A stretch of DNA of 34,401 bases from positions 1 through 34,401 of IMG/VR virus record IMGVR_UViG_3300025146_000042; one strand, 5' to 3'. Shown here one piece after another: positions 1 to 7,715 of the stretch (positions are counted from its first letter, which is position 1; the number at the start of each line of letters is the position of its first letter). The DNA is from a virus. The notes beneath the pieces are model-generated. The model was not told the DNA's origin. It made no database searches and saw nothing but the letters and a program-made list of their open reading frames with translations. The position numbers and the translations under genes are program-made.

Positions 1-207
1 GATACGACCTAAAGCCTGGACTGTAAAGCCTAGGCTTGTCACCCCCAAAGGTGATTACACCCGTGCAGTCTTTAGAGGGACACTGAACGGGCGGCACTCG
101 ACATACGTTCACTGTGCGTCTGCGCACCGGAACGCGCGTCACTGCTCAGAGGTACCGGGTACCCCCTTGGGGCGAGAAGGGGGGAGCGGACGCGGGCACC
201 ACGATCG
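1..207. other. Left-edge region without a convincing gene
   Basis: No open frame here looks like protein: the frames are short, Arg/Ser/Pro-rich and lack ribosome-binding sites. The stretch lies downstream of the leftward gene that ends at 208. It contains an 8-base direct repeat (TAAAGCCT at 10-17 and 24-31), a perfect 12-base palindrome at 26-37 and a GGGTACCC palindrome at 157-164. It may be a non-coding junction or the 3' flank of the leftward gene. No T-tract terminator was recognised. Confidence 0.5.
26..37. repeat. 12-base perfect palindrome
   Basis: AAGCCTAGGCTT reads the same on both strands and overlaps the second copy of the direct repeat TAAAGCCT. It could be a dimeric protein-binding site, but a single 12-base palindrome also arises by chance, so no function is assigned. 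Confidence 0.3.
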
Positions 208-672
208 CTACTCAGAATTTTCTGAGACTTCCCAAGAACCATCCCCGAGCTCCTTGAGTTTACATTTCATGGTCCACCTAGAGAGTCCATTGAACAACCC
301 TTGGGCAAAAGCAATCTCTCGTTTGCCTTTACGAGCGCGGACGAACTCGATGATTAGTCGCAGGCCCACGTCATCTACGTAGCGGATGGGGCGGCGGAAA
401 TAGTTCCTGCCGGGGGATTTAACGCGGGCGAATTTGATGAGGTTGTTGGTTCTGGCAAACTCTAGCGCGTGTTTCCACCAGCGGCACGCTCCAACGAGCA
501 CAGGCAAGACCTCAGCGAGAGGGAAGAAGTCTGGCACATATTCTGGAGGGGCTGGTTGGCCCGGGTCTGGGGGATCAAGAGCGATTCTGTTCCAGGAGCA
601 CCGGTGGTATTGGCCCTGGTTACCTCCTCTAGTTCCGCCGTAGGGACGCGGAAGCGCTTTCTTTCTGGCCAT
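208..672 (-). CDS. Hypothetical basic protein, divergent from structural operon
   Basis: I do not recognise this 154-residue product. The ATG at 672 is the first start in the frame, and no good Shine-Dalgarno precedes it. The N-terminal third is Pro/Gly-rich (residues 1-45). The rest looks like a folded, strongly basic domain with many Trp, Phe and Arg residues (WWKHALEFARTNNLIKFARV around 65-84, then an R/K-rich helix around 105-120). The opposite-strand frame over the same bases is Cys/Trp/Pro-rich and unlike protein, which favours this strand. The gene is transcribed away from the terminase operon. It could be an early or regulatory gene, but nothing in the sequence shows that. Confidence 0.5.
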   Translation of the reverse strand: MARKKALPRPYGGTRGGNQGQYHRCSWNRIALDPPDPGQPAPPEYVPDFFPLAEVLPVLVGACRWWKHALEFARTNNLIKFARVKSPGRNYFRRPIRYVDDVGLRLIIEFVRARKGKREIAFAQGLFNGLSRWTMKCKLKELGDGSWEVSENSE

Positions 673-1007
673 CTAGCCAGTATTTCGTATAAAGTCTACG
701 CTTGCAAGCGTCTCGGTCCCATGGGAGGCTGTTTTGGTATGCAGGAGAGCAGAATCGACTGCCAATTGTGCTGGGGACAAGCGAAGCCAGGGTGCTGCCC
801 ATGTTCTGTACCCTGGCCACGGCCCATCCTCCCGGCACCGATCATCACGATTCCGAACTGGCCAGTTCGTAAGGTGACGCACTATGTGGCCCGTGGCGGC
901 GAATGCCCGCATTTGAGCAACGTTTGCGTATGGCGTATGGTTGCCCCCTGGGCAGACAGGTTTGGGTGCCAATTGGTTGACGGGCGCTGGATGTTGGGGT
1001 CCTGGAC
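673..1007. other. Divergent intergenic region
   Basis: These 335 bases separate the leftward gene at 208-672 from the rightward operon starting at 1008. The rightward frame that runs through to 1011 is very rich in Cys, Trp and Pro and overlaps the leftward gene, so I do not call it. The region probably holds promoters for both directions. One weak sigma-70-like candidate is listed separately. Confidence 0.5.
913..941 (+). promoter_or_regulatory. Weak sigma-70-like promoter candidate for structural operon
   Basis: TTGAGC at 913-918 and TATGGT at 936-941 are separated by 17 bases. Each matches the bacterial consensus at four of six positions. It lies about 65 bases before the first gene of the long rightward operon, in the only large gap upstream of it. 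Position is the main support, because in GC-rich DNA such matches are weak evidence. Confidence 0.25.
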
Positions 1008-1466
1008 ATGAGCGACGACCCCAAAACCGAGGTGGTGGACAACGCGCCTCGTCTGGACCTGACCAAGGCCTACGCGAGCGACAGTGCCCGGGCGCTCCGT
1101 ATGGAGCGGATGTTGGCCATCGAGGACGAGATCCTGGAGCATTCGCTCGGGATTGTGCGCGGCATGCTGTCAGCCGCCGAGATTCGTCCAACGGACGAGA
1201 ATCCCCCGGAAGAGTGGGTTCAGCGATTGGGCAAGGAAGCCGCCGAGGCTCAGTTGGCTGTGGCCCGAGAGTGCTGGCTGCCGGCATCCAAGATGCCCGG
1301 CTTCGTGGTTCATTCGACGCATCTGGTTGTCGGCATCGCTAAGGCCAGGGGCCAGAAGATTCACCTCAGGGCTGGAGAGCTAAACGTGAAGATTTCATTG
1401 CCGGCTCCGACCACGGCGGAGCATCCGGGCGAGGTGGTGTATGAGACGCGGGAGATCGAAGAATGA
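1008..1466 (+). CDS. Hypothetical protein at head of packaging operon (possible small terminase)
   Basis: A 152-residue acidic, helical protein that begins the rightward operon. The ATG at 1008 follows a GGGG-containing stretch. Residues 20-60 form a predicted amphipathic helix (RMERMLAIEDEILEHSLGIV), followed by a conserved-looking PPEEWV segment and a C-terminal NVKISLPAPTTAEHPGEVVY stretch. Its length and place upstream of the large terminase fit a small terminase subunit, but I see no clear DNA-binding helix-turn-helix, and four small genes intervene. The role is therefore only a possibility. Its stop overlaps the next start (ATGA), which suggests translational coupling. Confidence 0.75.
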   Translation: MSDDPKTEVVDNAPRLDLTKAYASDSARALRMERMLAIEDEILEHSLGIVRGMLSAAEIRPTDENPPEEWVQRLGKEAAEAQLAVARECWLPASKMPGFVVHSTHLVVGIAKARGQKIHLRAGELNVKISLPAPTTAEHPGEVVYETREIEE

Positions 1467-1687
1467 GCAGCGACCCCATCAACCCAGAGTACTACTCGGA
1501 GCATCCAAGCGGAGTGCAGTGCATCGAAGTCGTCGAGCACATGACGTTCAACCGCGGAAACGCCGTGAAGTACATCTGGAGGGCTGGGCTCAAGAACGAC
1601 ATGATCGTCCAAGACCTGCGCAAAGCCATCTGGTATCTGAACCGAGAGATCGAGAGGTTGGCGGTGGAGGAGATTGCGCGACCATGA
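1463..1687 (+). CDS. DUF3310 family protein
   Basis: The 74-residue product shows the DUF3310 (SaV-like) signature seen in many phages: an early P-x-Y-Y segment (INPEYYSEHPSGVQCIEVVEHM), then F-N-R-G-N-A-V-K-Y-I-W-R-A-G-x-K at about 29-44, then D-L-R-K-A-I-W-Y-L-N-R-E-I. The GNAxKYxxRxGxK core is the family hallmark. Members have been loosely linked to nucleotide metabolism, but a biochemical role is not settled. The start overlaps the previous stop as ATGA, and its own stop overlaps the next ATG in the same way. Confidence 0.9.
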   Translation: MSSDPINPEYYSEHPSGVQCIEVVEHMTFNRGNAVKYIWRAGLKNDMIVQDLRKAIWYLNREIERLAVEEIARP

Positions 1688-2010
1688 AGCTCGCGAACGG
1701 CACAAAGATGCGGCGCTCCAGCGATGGCGTTGCCGGCACAGTAGAGATGGTTTTTGGGGAGTCCCGCATCTGTTACCTGGAGTTTGGGGAGAGCAAGATT
1801 GCGCCTCGTAGCGAGCGTTGGGAGCCAGCGGACCCTCCAGAGTGGCCGCTGCGTGACGAGGAGAAGCTAGATGTTGCGCTCGCTGCGGATGCCATGCTGC
1901 GGAGTATCGTTATGCATCAACCCAACCGGTACTGGGAGCCTCCGTCCGGGACGGCGTTTGACCCGGGACTGGTGCAGTGCATCGTGGTGTACCTGGGGAG
2001 AAGGACGTGA
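1684..2010 (+). CDS. Hypothetical protein
   Basis: A 108-residue protein that I do not recognise. The ATG at 1684 is chosen because it overlaps the stop of the DUF3310 gene (ATGA), the pattern used by every junction in this part of the operon. The N-terminal half looks like a small beta-rich fold (MKLANGTKMRRSSDGVAG, then VEMVFGESRICYLEFGESKI). The second half is more helical and ends in a hydrophobic strand (LVQCIVVYL). There are no cysteine motifs or membrane segments. The downstream gene starts at a GTG overlapping this stop. Confidence 0.7.
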   Translation: MKLANGTKMRRSSDGVAGTVEMVFGESRICYLEFGESKIAPRSERWEPADPPEWPLRDEEKLDVALAADAMLRSIVMHQPNRYWEPPSGTAFDPGLVQCIVVYLGRRT

Positions 2011-2237
2011 GCAGAAGGCCATGGTTTCCACCGGTCCAAGCGGCTGAGTGGGTTACGCCTAAACGAAGGTACTATGGGCTCGGGTGCTGCGACTGTGGGC
2101 TAGTCCACAAGATGGAGTTTCGTCTGGTGGAGTCGTGGCACGGCCCGGGCAAGAAGATCCAGTTCCGGGCCTGGCGCGACGAGACGGCTACCAAGAAACT
2201 TCGAAAGAGGAACAAGAAGACGAGGCGCAGCCCGTGA
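2007..2237 (+). CDS. Small basic protein with CCxC motif
   Basis: A 76-residue, strongly basic protein. The GTG start at 2007 overlaps the upstream stop (GTGA) and gives the sensible N-terminus VSRRPWFPPV. Cys27, Cys28 and Cys30 (GCCDCGLVH) with His34 suggest a small metal-binding knuckle. The tail is dense in Lys and Arg (ATKKLRKRNKKTRRSP). Similar 'CDCGLVH...FRAWRD' proteins are, from memory, common unassigned genes near phage terminases. Nucleic-acid binding is plausible from the charge but not shown. It lies between two other overlapping small genes. Confidence 0.7.
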   Translation: MSRRPWFPPVQAAEWVTPKRRYYGLGCCDCGLVHKMEFRLVESWHGPGKKIQFRAWRDETATKKLRKRNKKTRRSP

Positions 2238-2347
2238 TCGACTGGGGAGCCACCATCTGGGCGTGCTCCTGCACGGGGCTGATTGGGCTGGCCATCGGCT
2301 GGATGCTGGGCTTTCGGGATTGGCGAAGCCTGGGTAAGAAGCGGTAG
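2234..2347 (+). CDS. 37-residue single-pass membrane protein
   Basis: The GTG at 2234 overlaps the previous stop (GTGA). The peptide runs VIDWGATIWACSCTGLIGLA and continues through IGWMLGF to a short basic tail (RDWRSLGKKR). Residues 6-27 form one hydrophobic segment, and the positive C-terminus suggests that end stays in the cytoplasm. The junction pattern and the well-formed membrane helix argue that it is real despite its size. Its role is unknown. A small membrane protein just before the terminase could be a lysis or inner-membrane accessory factor. Confidence 0.6.
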   Translation: MIDWGATIWACSCTGLIGLAIGWMLGFRDWRSLGKKR

Positions 2348-2355
2348 GCGGCTGA

Positions 2356-3870
2356 TTGTTCGACAGAGCACTTTACACGCCTTCTAGATGGCACGTTGCC
2401 TTCCACCAGTCCACCTGCGACTGGGTGATGGGCGGCGGCAGCGCGGGCCCCGGGAAAAGCCTGGGCTTGCTATTTGATCCGATCGTGACCCAGGCAGTGG
2501 TGGAGCACACCCGGATGACCGGGATCATCCCGGAGGGCTTCCCCTCCTGGCTTGCAGATCTGTGCCTGAAGCACCGGATCAAACAGGGCGAGAGTGAAGG
2601 CCACGCGCTCTACATGCGCAGGACAATGCCTCAGCTGCGTGAGACTTTGGACCGCGCTGCGCGCATGTTCAAGAAGTTCGACCCGGGCGTCGAGTTCAGC
2701 AAGGAGAACCATCGGTACACCTTCAGCTCGGGGTACAAGTACACCTTCGGCCACTGCCGGCAGGAGAGCGACTACGAGGACTACCTCTCGCAGCAGTACA
2801 CCTGGCTCGGCATCGACGAAGCCTACCAGTTCACACTGCGGCAATTCGAGGAGCTAGACGCGCGCGTGCGCCCGCCTGGCGGAGACCCGGTGCTGGTGCA
2901 GCTGCTGCGCACTCGTCTCATGTCCAACCCGGCACCGGGCTGGCTGAAGGAGCTGTTCGTGGACCCGGCCCCCGAGGGCAACGTGATCTTGAAGAAGAAG
3001 ATCACGGACCCATCGACGGGCGAGACGCGCTGGAAGACCATGCTGTTTCTGCCGGCTAAGCTCGACGACAACCCGGACAAGACCTTCGTTGACGCCTACA
3101 AGTTCAAGCTGCTGAGTAAGCCCGCGCACATCCGGGCACGGTACCTATACGGCGACTGGAACTCGATGGAGGGCGGGTTCTTTGAGAACGACTACAACAG
3201 TGGGGTCCACGCGATCGAACCCTTCAAGGTGCCAAGGGATTGGCCAAAGTGGCGCAGCATGGACTGGGGCTACAAAGCGCCGGGTGTCATCGGCTGGCAC
3301 GCGCTCGACCCGGACGAAAACCAGTATACCTTCTACGAGTTCAACTTCAGGCTCATGAAGGATGAGGTCTGCGCAGATCGTGTCATCGAGATCGAGAAGG
3401 CGTTTGGCTTCTGGGACCCGGTCCGGCGCAAAAGCAGACTGACTGGAGTCGCCGACACCCAGCTCTGGGAGGAGCGCGGCGACTCGGGCAAGAGCAAAGC
3501 GGCTGTGTTTGCGGCGAAAGGAATCTACTGGCAGCCGGCGGATAAGGCCGACATGGTCCGCAACGCTGAGCGGATCGTGGAGCGACTCAGGGACTACGAT
3601 GAGACCAAGCCTCCGGGGCTGATGGTCTTCAAGAACTGCACGAAAACCCTGGAGATGCTGAGCAGCATCCAGGTGGACCCGAACGACTCCACACGCCCTG
3701 ACAAAAACAGCCCTCTCAAGCACTGGTTCGACATGCTGGCCTATGCGACAGCCAGAGCTTCTCGCGGCGGCGGCAGTGTCGTGATGGACATGCACCCGTT
3801 CTCCAAGGCGGACCGAGACGAAGAGGAACCCGTAGCCACTGAGTCTGGGCAATTTGGTTACGGCTGGTGA
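2356..3870 (+). CDS. terL: Terminase large subunit
   Basis: This is the DNA-packaging motor: an ATPase that translocates DNA into the prohead and a nuclease that cuts concatemers. In the 504 residues I see the Walker A motif GSAGPGKS (28-35), a Walker B with catalytic Glu (YTWLGIDEA, Asp154-Glu155) and a motif III-like SNP (190-192). The RNase H-like nuclease domain has Asp303 (SMDWGYKAP), Asp367 (GVADTQ) and Asp459 (HWFDMLAYA) as the likely metal-binding triad. The length is close to that of P22 gp2 and other large subunits. The start is a TTG at 2356, because no ATG or GTG precedes Walker A in a suitable place. The HNH gene follows within a few bases. Confidence 0.95.
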   Translation: MFDRALYTPSRWHVAFHQSTCDWVMGGGSAGPGKSLGLLFDPIVTQAVVEHTRMTGIIPEGFPSWLADLCLKHRIKQGESEGHALYMRRTMPQLRETLDRAARMFKKFDPGVEFSKENHRYTFSSGYKYTFGHCRQESDYEDYLSQQYTWLGIDEAYQFTLRQFEELDARVRPPGGDPVLVQLLRTRLMSNPAPGWLKELFVDPAPEGNVILKKKITDPSTGETRWKTMLFLPAKLDDNPDKTFVDAYKFKLLSKPAHIRARYLYGDWNSMEGGFFENDYNSGVHAIEPFKVPRDWPKWRSMDWGYKAPGVIGWHALDPDENQYTFYEFNFRLMKDEVCADRVIEIEKAFGFWDPVRRKSRLTGVADTQLWEERGDSGKSKAAVFAAKGIYWQPADKADMVRNAERIVERLRDYDETKPPGLMVFKNCTKTLEMLSSIQVDPNDSTRPDKNSPLKHWFDMLAYATARASRGGGSVVMDMHPFSKADRDEEEPVATESGQFGYGW

Positions 3871-3874
3871 TCAT

Positions 3875-4348
3875 ATGGACACGAAGTACCTACATACCTT
3901 CTGGTCGAAGGTGACCGTCAGCGGACCGGATGACTGTTGGGAGTGGACTGGACCCAGGGACTGGGACGGGTATGGGCTATTCAGCCATATGCTTGATAGC
4001 AAGAAGCGGTCAGATAGGGCCCACAGGTTATCCTGGCAACTCAGTAGCGGAACTGCGCCAGGCAAAATGTTCGTCTGCCACAAATGCGACAACCCTCCCT
4101 GCTGCAATCCCGACCATCTGTTTCTGGGCACTGCCCGGGACAATTTTCGCGACTGTTTGAGCAAAGGCAGGTATAGCCCTAAGGGCTCAGGCAATGCAGC
4201 CGCAAAGCTTAACGAGCAGGACGCCAGAGACATTCGCGCAAACTGGGCACTGTGCCGAGTCTCGCAGAGGGAGCTGGCAGAACGATTCTCAGTTAGCCAG
4301 CAGACCATATCTCTGATCGTGCGAGGAGCTAAGTGGAAGCATGTCTGA
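3875..4348 (+). CDS. HNH homing-type endonuclease with C-terminal HTH
   Basis: This 157-residue protein is a free-standing HNH nuclease. It has the C-W-E-W-T-G N-terminal element (21-26), the AHRLSW helix (49-54) and the zinc/active-site block HKCDNPPCCNPDHLFLGT (69-86). A C-terminal helix-turn-helix (about 128-152, SQRELAERFSVSQQTISLIV) probably reads target DNA. I start at the ATG at 3875 rather than the upstream in-frame TTG, which would overlap the terminase. The gene sits between terL and the portal gene, two genes that are normally adjacent, and overlaps the portal start by 8 bases. That placement is typical of a mobile nuclease that inserted cleanly between essential genes. Confidence 0.9.
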   Translation: MDTKYLHTFWSKVTVSGPDDCWEWTGPRDWDGYGLFSHMLDSKKRSDRAHRLSWQLSSGTAPGKMFVCHKCDNPPCCNPDHLFLGTARDNFRDCLSKGRYSPKGSGNAAAKLNEQDARDIRANWALCRVSQRELAERFSVSQQTISLIVRGAKWKHV

Positions 4349-6527
4349 CCAGACAGACCCGAAGCCGCGGGGCGACGACGAGGAGAGCCTGTTCGAGATA
4401 GGCCAGGACACTCCGACTGAGCCCGACTTCGAGTACAACGAGGAGGACTTGAACCTGGTCGCTGCGTTCAAGGCTCACCCGGAGGGGCGAGCAGCCTTGA
4501 AGCGGCTCAGTCGCCACTGTCTGGACAACTTCGAGCAGGCCTGGGAGGCCACGGACGTATTCCGCAAGAAGATGGCCGAGATCTGGATGCTGTTCTCTGG
4601 TGTCCTGAAGGAGTCGGAGGGCAGCTTCAAGTCTCTGGCGCGCGCGCACGTGCCGATTCTCATGGAGAACACCATCCGCATGGTGTTCAGGCAGGCGTAT
4701 GAACTTTTTGGAAACTGGACAAACGTTTTTGGTGTCACCCCGATTGGTCCGGATGATGAGCACACGGCCAAGCTGCTCACCCTTCATGGTAACTGGCAGA
4801 TCCGAAAGCGTATCAAAGACTTCAAGCGGCAAATTGGTCATAGAGGGCTGCTAATCTTCGACCTTTTTGGTGACGTCACCTGCCACAGCTACTGGGACCC
4901 CCAGCGACGCTGCAACCGTCACGAGATTCTGACCGCGAACGAGTTCGTGTGCGCAAACGCTCACGTCTCGACGATGCCGGACTATTCCGATGTTAGCTGG
5001 GTCGGAAAGATTCTCTTCATGGACGCGCATGAGTTGCGCAAGAAGCAGGGCATCTGGGAGGACGTGGCCACGGTACTGAAGCGCCTGCCGCCAGAGTGGG
5101 ACGACCCTGAGTTGCACCAACATCTGCGTGAGGAAGTGGACCGTGCAATCGGTGTGGACTCCTCGGCCTTCGAAAAAGGCCAGTACAAGCTCATCCAGTA
5201 CGAGGGATGGCTGAACCTGCCCGGGCAAGACCGTGACCGATACTGCATGGTGATCGTCGACAAGACCACGCAGACGATCGTGCACCTCGGCATCCACGAG
5301 CGCGTTGACGCCTACGACAAACGCAGGTTCGAGTTCGAGCAGAAGCAGCTGAAGCAGTACCAGGCCGCCCAGCAAGAGATCCAAGCGTTCCAGCAGGAGA
5401 TGGAACAGACCAAGCAACTCGCGCTGGAGATGGCGCACAGCTCGGACCCAAACTCCGACGGCCCGACGCAGGGCATCGCGATGGCGCGCGCCATCGAGGA
5501 GATGCCTCCTCCGCCCGAGTCGCCCATGCCTGAATGGATGCAAGGGAACCCTCTAGCCACACCGCGTCCGCCGGACTCGGTACCGATCAGGATGTTCGCA
5601 CATGGGGTCAACATTGAGCCGATTCAGGGCATTCTTGGAATGGGCACTGGCAGCATCCATGCCGCACAGAACAAGGCCGCCAACATTGCCCTTTCCATGT
5701 TCATCGACCAAGGGACCCTAGGCAACTTCAAGAACTTCCTGGCGAGCGACAACGTGCGCTTCCCGGGCGGTGACAAGTTCCAGCTGGAGCCCGGTAAGAT
5801 TCACAAGCTGCAGGGCGTTGTTGACCTTCAGAAGGAGGTCATGCCGCTTGACTTCGGAGAGGCCAACCCACAGCTGATTCAGCTGATTGAGATGCTGGTG
5901 CGCTTTGGAAACACCGTTTCGAATACGCCTGAGGTTCTTTCTGGAGAGAGCGGCAAGAGCGGCGAGACGGCTCAGGGGCTCTCCGCACGTATCGAGCAGG
6001 CCACGAAGATGCTTTCTGTGCCTACTGGGAAATACGCGGACTTTCTGTCGCAGGTGCTGGAGAACAACGCCGCCCTGAACTCCGTCTTCCTGGATGACGC
6101 CGAGTTCTTCAGTGTCAACAACCACGACCCGGAGCTTGGCAAGATGGGGCAGCAAATGCTGTCCGTTGGTCGCGAGATGTACGACCGTCCATACGACGTC
6201 GAGATCTCCGCGGACCTCAAATTCACGTCTACTTCCCAGCGAATCTCAGAGGCCGACGCCCTGGTGCAGCTCCCCCAAGCTGTTCCTGAGCTCGCAGGGA
6301 ACTACGCCTTCAAGCACTCGGTGATCAGCAAGAGCCTGGAAGCCCGCAACCGCTACGACCTGATCGCGATGCTGGGTGCCCCGCCTGCGCCGCCGCAGAT
6401 GTTCGGTATGCCCACCACCCCACCAGCGCCTCCCCCGGGTGCGGTTTCTCCTGCCCCACCCGGGGCTGGGGCGGCTAGCCCGGGCGGTCCACCACAGAAA
6501 CCACCAGGAGCACCGCCGAATGGATGA
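4341..6527 (+). CDS. Portal protein
   Basis: The dodecameric portal ring sits at one capsid vertex and passes DNA during packaging and ejection. This 728-residue protein is about the size of P22 gp1 (725), follows the terminase, and has an acidic N-terminus. A long Gln/Glu-rich coiled coil lies at about 330-365 (FEQKQLKQYQAAQQEIQAFQ), followed by the portal core. A low-complexity tail rich in Pro, Ala and Gly occupies the last 45 residues. The assignment rests on position, size and general architecture, as there is no single catalytic motif to check. The ATG at 4341 lies inside the end of the HNH gene. A gag-free AGGAG upstream of the next gene lies within its 3' end. Confidence 0.85.
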   Translation: MSDQTDPKPRGDDEESLFEIGQDTPTEPDFEYNEEDLNLVAAFKAHPEGRAALKRLSRHCLDNFEQAWEATDVFRKKMAEIWMLFSGVLKESEGSFKSLARAHVPILMENTIRMVFRQAYELFGNWTNVFGVTPIGPDDEHTAKLLTLHGNWQIRKRIKDFKRQIGHRGLLIFDLFGDVTCHSYWDPQRRCNRHEILTANEFVCANAHVSTMPDYSDVSWVGKILFMDAHELRKKQGIWEDVATVLKRLPPEWDDPELHQHLREEVDRAIGVDSSAFEKGQYKLIQYEGWLNLPGQDRDRYCMVIVDKTTQTIVHLGIHERVDAYDKRRFEFEQKQLKQYQAAQQEIQAFQQEMEQTKQLALEMAHSSDPNSDGPTQGIAMARAIEEMPPPPESPMPEWMQGNPLATPRPPDSVPIRMFAHGVNIEPIQGILGMGTGSIHAAQNKAANIALSMFIDQGTLGNFKNFLASDNVRFPGGDKFQLEPGKIHKLQGVVDLQKEVMPLDFGEANPQLIQLIEMLVRFGNTVSNTPEVLSGESGKSGETAQGLSARIEQATKMLSVPTGKYADFLSQVLENNAALNSVFLDDAEFFSVNNHDPELGKMGQQMLSVGREMYDRPYDVEISADLKFTSTSQRISEADALVQLPQAVPELAGNYAFKHSVISKSLEARNRYDLIAMLGAPPAPPQMFGMPTTPPAPPPGAVSPAPPGAGAASPGGPPQKPPGAPPNG

Positions 6528-6795
6528 CCTGATATCATGGGCCGCAGCGACCAATGACCGTCACTTCATAGTGCACCGTGGGGTCGGCATAGAGACGCGC
6601 TGGCGCGTCGTTGCTTGGCTCAAGGCCGAAGGCGAGTGCATCGTAGGCAGCCCTGGAGAGGGCTACGGCAAGACATGCGACGAGGCAGCAAGCTCAGCCC
6701 TGTTGCACCTACAAGCGGGGTTCGTTATGGAGCGCCCGACCGGGGCGAGTTGGTACATCCCGAACAACCTGGCCCGCATGCTGGCAGAAAAATGA
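6520..6795 (+). CDS. Hypothetical protein after portal
   Basis: A 91-residue protein of unknown function. The ATG at 6520 overlaps the portal stop and has a good Shine-Dalgarno (AGGAG) nine bases upstream, so the start is well supported. The sequence is a compact alpha/beta-looking fold (MDDLISWAAATNDRHFIVHR, then GIETRWRVVAWLKAEGE). A C-terminal stretch rich in aromatic and small residues ends in LARMLAEK. No metal, membrane or nuclease motif is evident. It is coupled to the next gene by an ATGA overlap. Confidence 0.75.
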   Translation: MDDLISWAAATNDRHFIVHRGVGIETRWRVVAWLKAEGECIVGSPGEGYGKTCDEAASSALLHLQAGFVMERPTGASWYIPNNLARMLAEK

Positions 6796-7013
6796 GCCAG
6801 CGAGACCTAGATCTGTTCGCCGAGTACCTGCGCAAGCAGCGAGACCGGCACCGTGAGCAGGCCCACAGGATTGCCTCAGGTTCCATCAACCAGACCGACT
6901 ATCAGGCGATCGTGAACGAAGCCAAAGCAGCCGAGGTGTTCCAGCGTATGCTCGTGGACCTGAAGCTGCTAGACCAAGACGCTGGTGAGTTCGTCAAGAA
7001 GTTCATCAGCTGA
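6792..7013 (+). CDS. Small helical hypothetical protein
   Basis: A 73-residue, almost fully helical, charged protein (MSQRDLDLFAEYLRKQRDRH, then IVNEAKAAEVFQRMLVDLKL). The start is set by the ATGA overlap with the preceding stop. Small helical proteins at this place between portal and scaffold are common and unassigned. Nothing here identifies a role. A strong ribosome-binding site for the following gene begins just after its stop. Confidence 0.75.
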   Translation: MSQRDLDLFAEYLRKQRDRHREQAHRIASGSINQTDYQAIVNEAKAAEVFQRMLVDLKLLDQDAGEFVKKFIS

Positions 7014-7028
7014 AACAGGAGAGAGAGA

Positions 7029-7697
7029 ATGACCCGCGATACCGGCCGAGTCTGGTCCATCCCAGACATGAAAGAGCCCGACAAGAAATCCTCATGGGAC
7101 CCGCAGCCCAAAGAGGCCCCGATCGAGATGGTCGATCACGAGCTGGAGAAAGCGAAGCGGCGCACCGAAGAGATTCGCGCGCTGATGTCGACGGCTGGAG
7201 CACTGGGTTTGCCTCAGCTGCTTGATGAGCAGCGCCTGAAGTGGGGCATCCCGGACGGGGCGTTCTCGACGCAGGCTGTGTTCGACCGTATCCACATCTT
7301 CCCGATCGACTTCGAGGGATTGAAGGAAACCTGGGGCCAGGGTCTGATTCATCGCCCCGAGGTCACCAAGATGAGGGACACCCAGAATGGGCATCGGGGC
7401 ATTCTTATATCCATGGGCCTTGCTGCAGCTGATCATTGCATCAGCCACGGTATTGAGCTTGGTCACATTGTTCGCACTATCCGCAACGCGCCGCATGCGC
7501 AGGAATGCGCGCGTATCTCGTCGGGGTCCATCTTCTACCTAGTGATGAGAGACGGCGACCTGACCGGCAGCGAGACGCAGGCGGATGAGTTGAGAGCAGG
7601 CAAGACACGCATCATCGACGAGGGTGGGCAACACGGATACTGCTTCAACCTGGACGGCAGGAAGAAGCAGATCGCTCTGACCAAGGACAACTGGTAG
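7029..7697 (+). CDS. Hypothetical protein between portal and scaffold
   Basis: A 222-residue protein with an excellent ribosome-binding site (AGGAGAGAGAG before the ATG at 7029). Residues 1-35 are polar and Pro-rich. Residues 35-70 are helical (ELEKAKRRTEEIRALMSTAG). A mixed domain follows with a hydrophobic core around 118-140 (GHRGILISMGLAAADHCISH). The last 60 residues look beta-rich (SGSIFYLVMRDGDL, GYCFNLDGRKKQIALTKDNW). I do not recognise the family. Its place in the head block suggests a capsid assembly or minor head role, but that is inference. Confidence 0.8.
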   Translation: MTRDTGRVWSIPDMKEPDKKSSWDPQPKEAPIEMVDHELEKAKRRTEEIRALMSTAGALGLPQLLDEQRLKWGIPDGAFSTQAVFDRIHIFPIDFEGLKETWGQGLIHRPEVTKMRDTQNGHRGILISMGLAAADHCISHGIELGHIVRTIRNAPHAQECARISSGSIFYLVMRDGDLTGSETQADELRAGKTRIIDEGGQHGYCFNLDGRKKQIALTKDNW

Positions 7698-7715
7698 ATT
7701 GCACAGGAGACATAA

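Noticed and set aside
211-226. CTCAGAATTTTCTGAG inverted repeat as a terminator
   Set aside because: It lies inside the last codons of the leftward gene, has only a two-base loop and no following T-tract.
469-1011. 180-residue rightward frame ending in an overlap with the gene at 1008
   Set aside because: Its composition is very rich in Cys, Trp and Pro, it has no ribosome-binding site, and its first part lies opposite a more protein-like leftward frame. The ATGA overlap alone is not enough.
673-1287. 204-residue leftward frame opposite the first operon gene
   Set aside because: It is Arg/Pro/Ser-rich and reads as the antisense shadow of the gene at 1008.
3145-3852. 235-residue leftward frame opposite the terminase
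   Set aside because: A shadow of terL caused by its codon bias. The terL motifs are unambiguous.
4851-5543. 230-residue leftward frame opposite the portal
   Set aside because: It is Leu/Arg/Val/His-rich with no ribosome-binding site, antisense to a well-supported gene.
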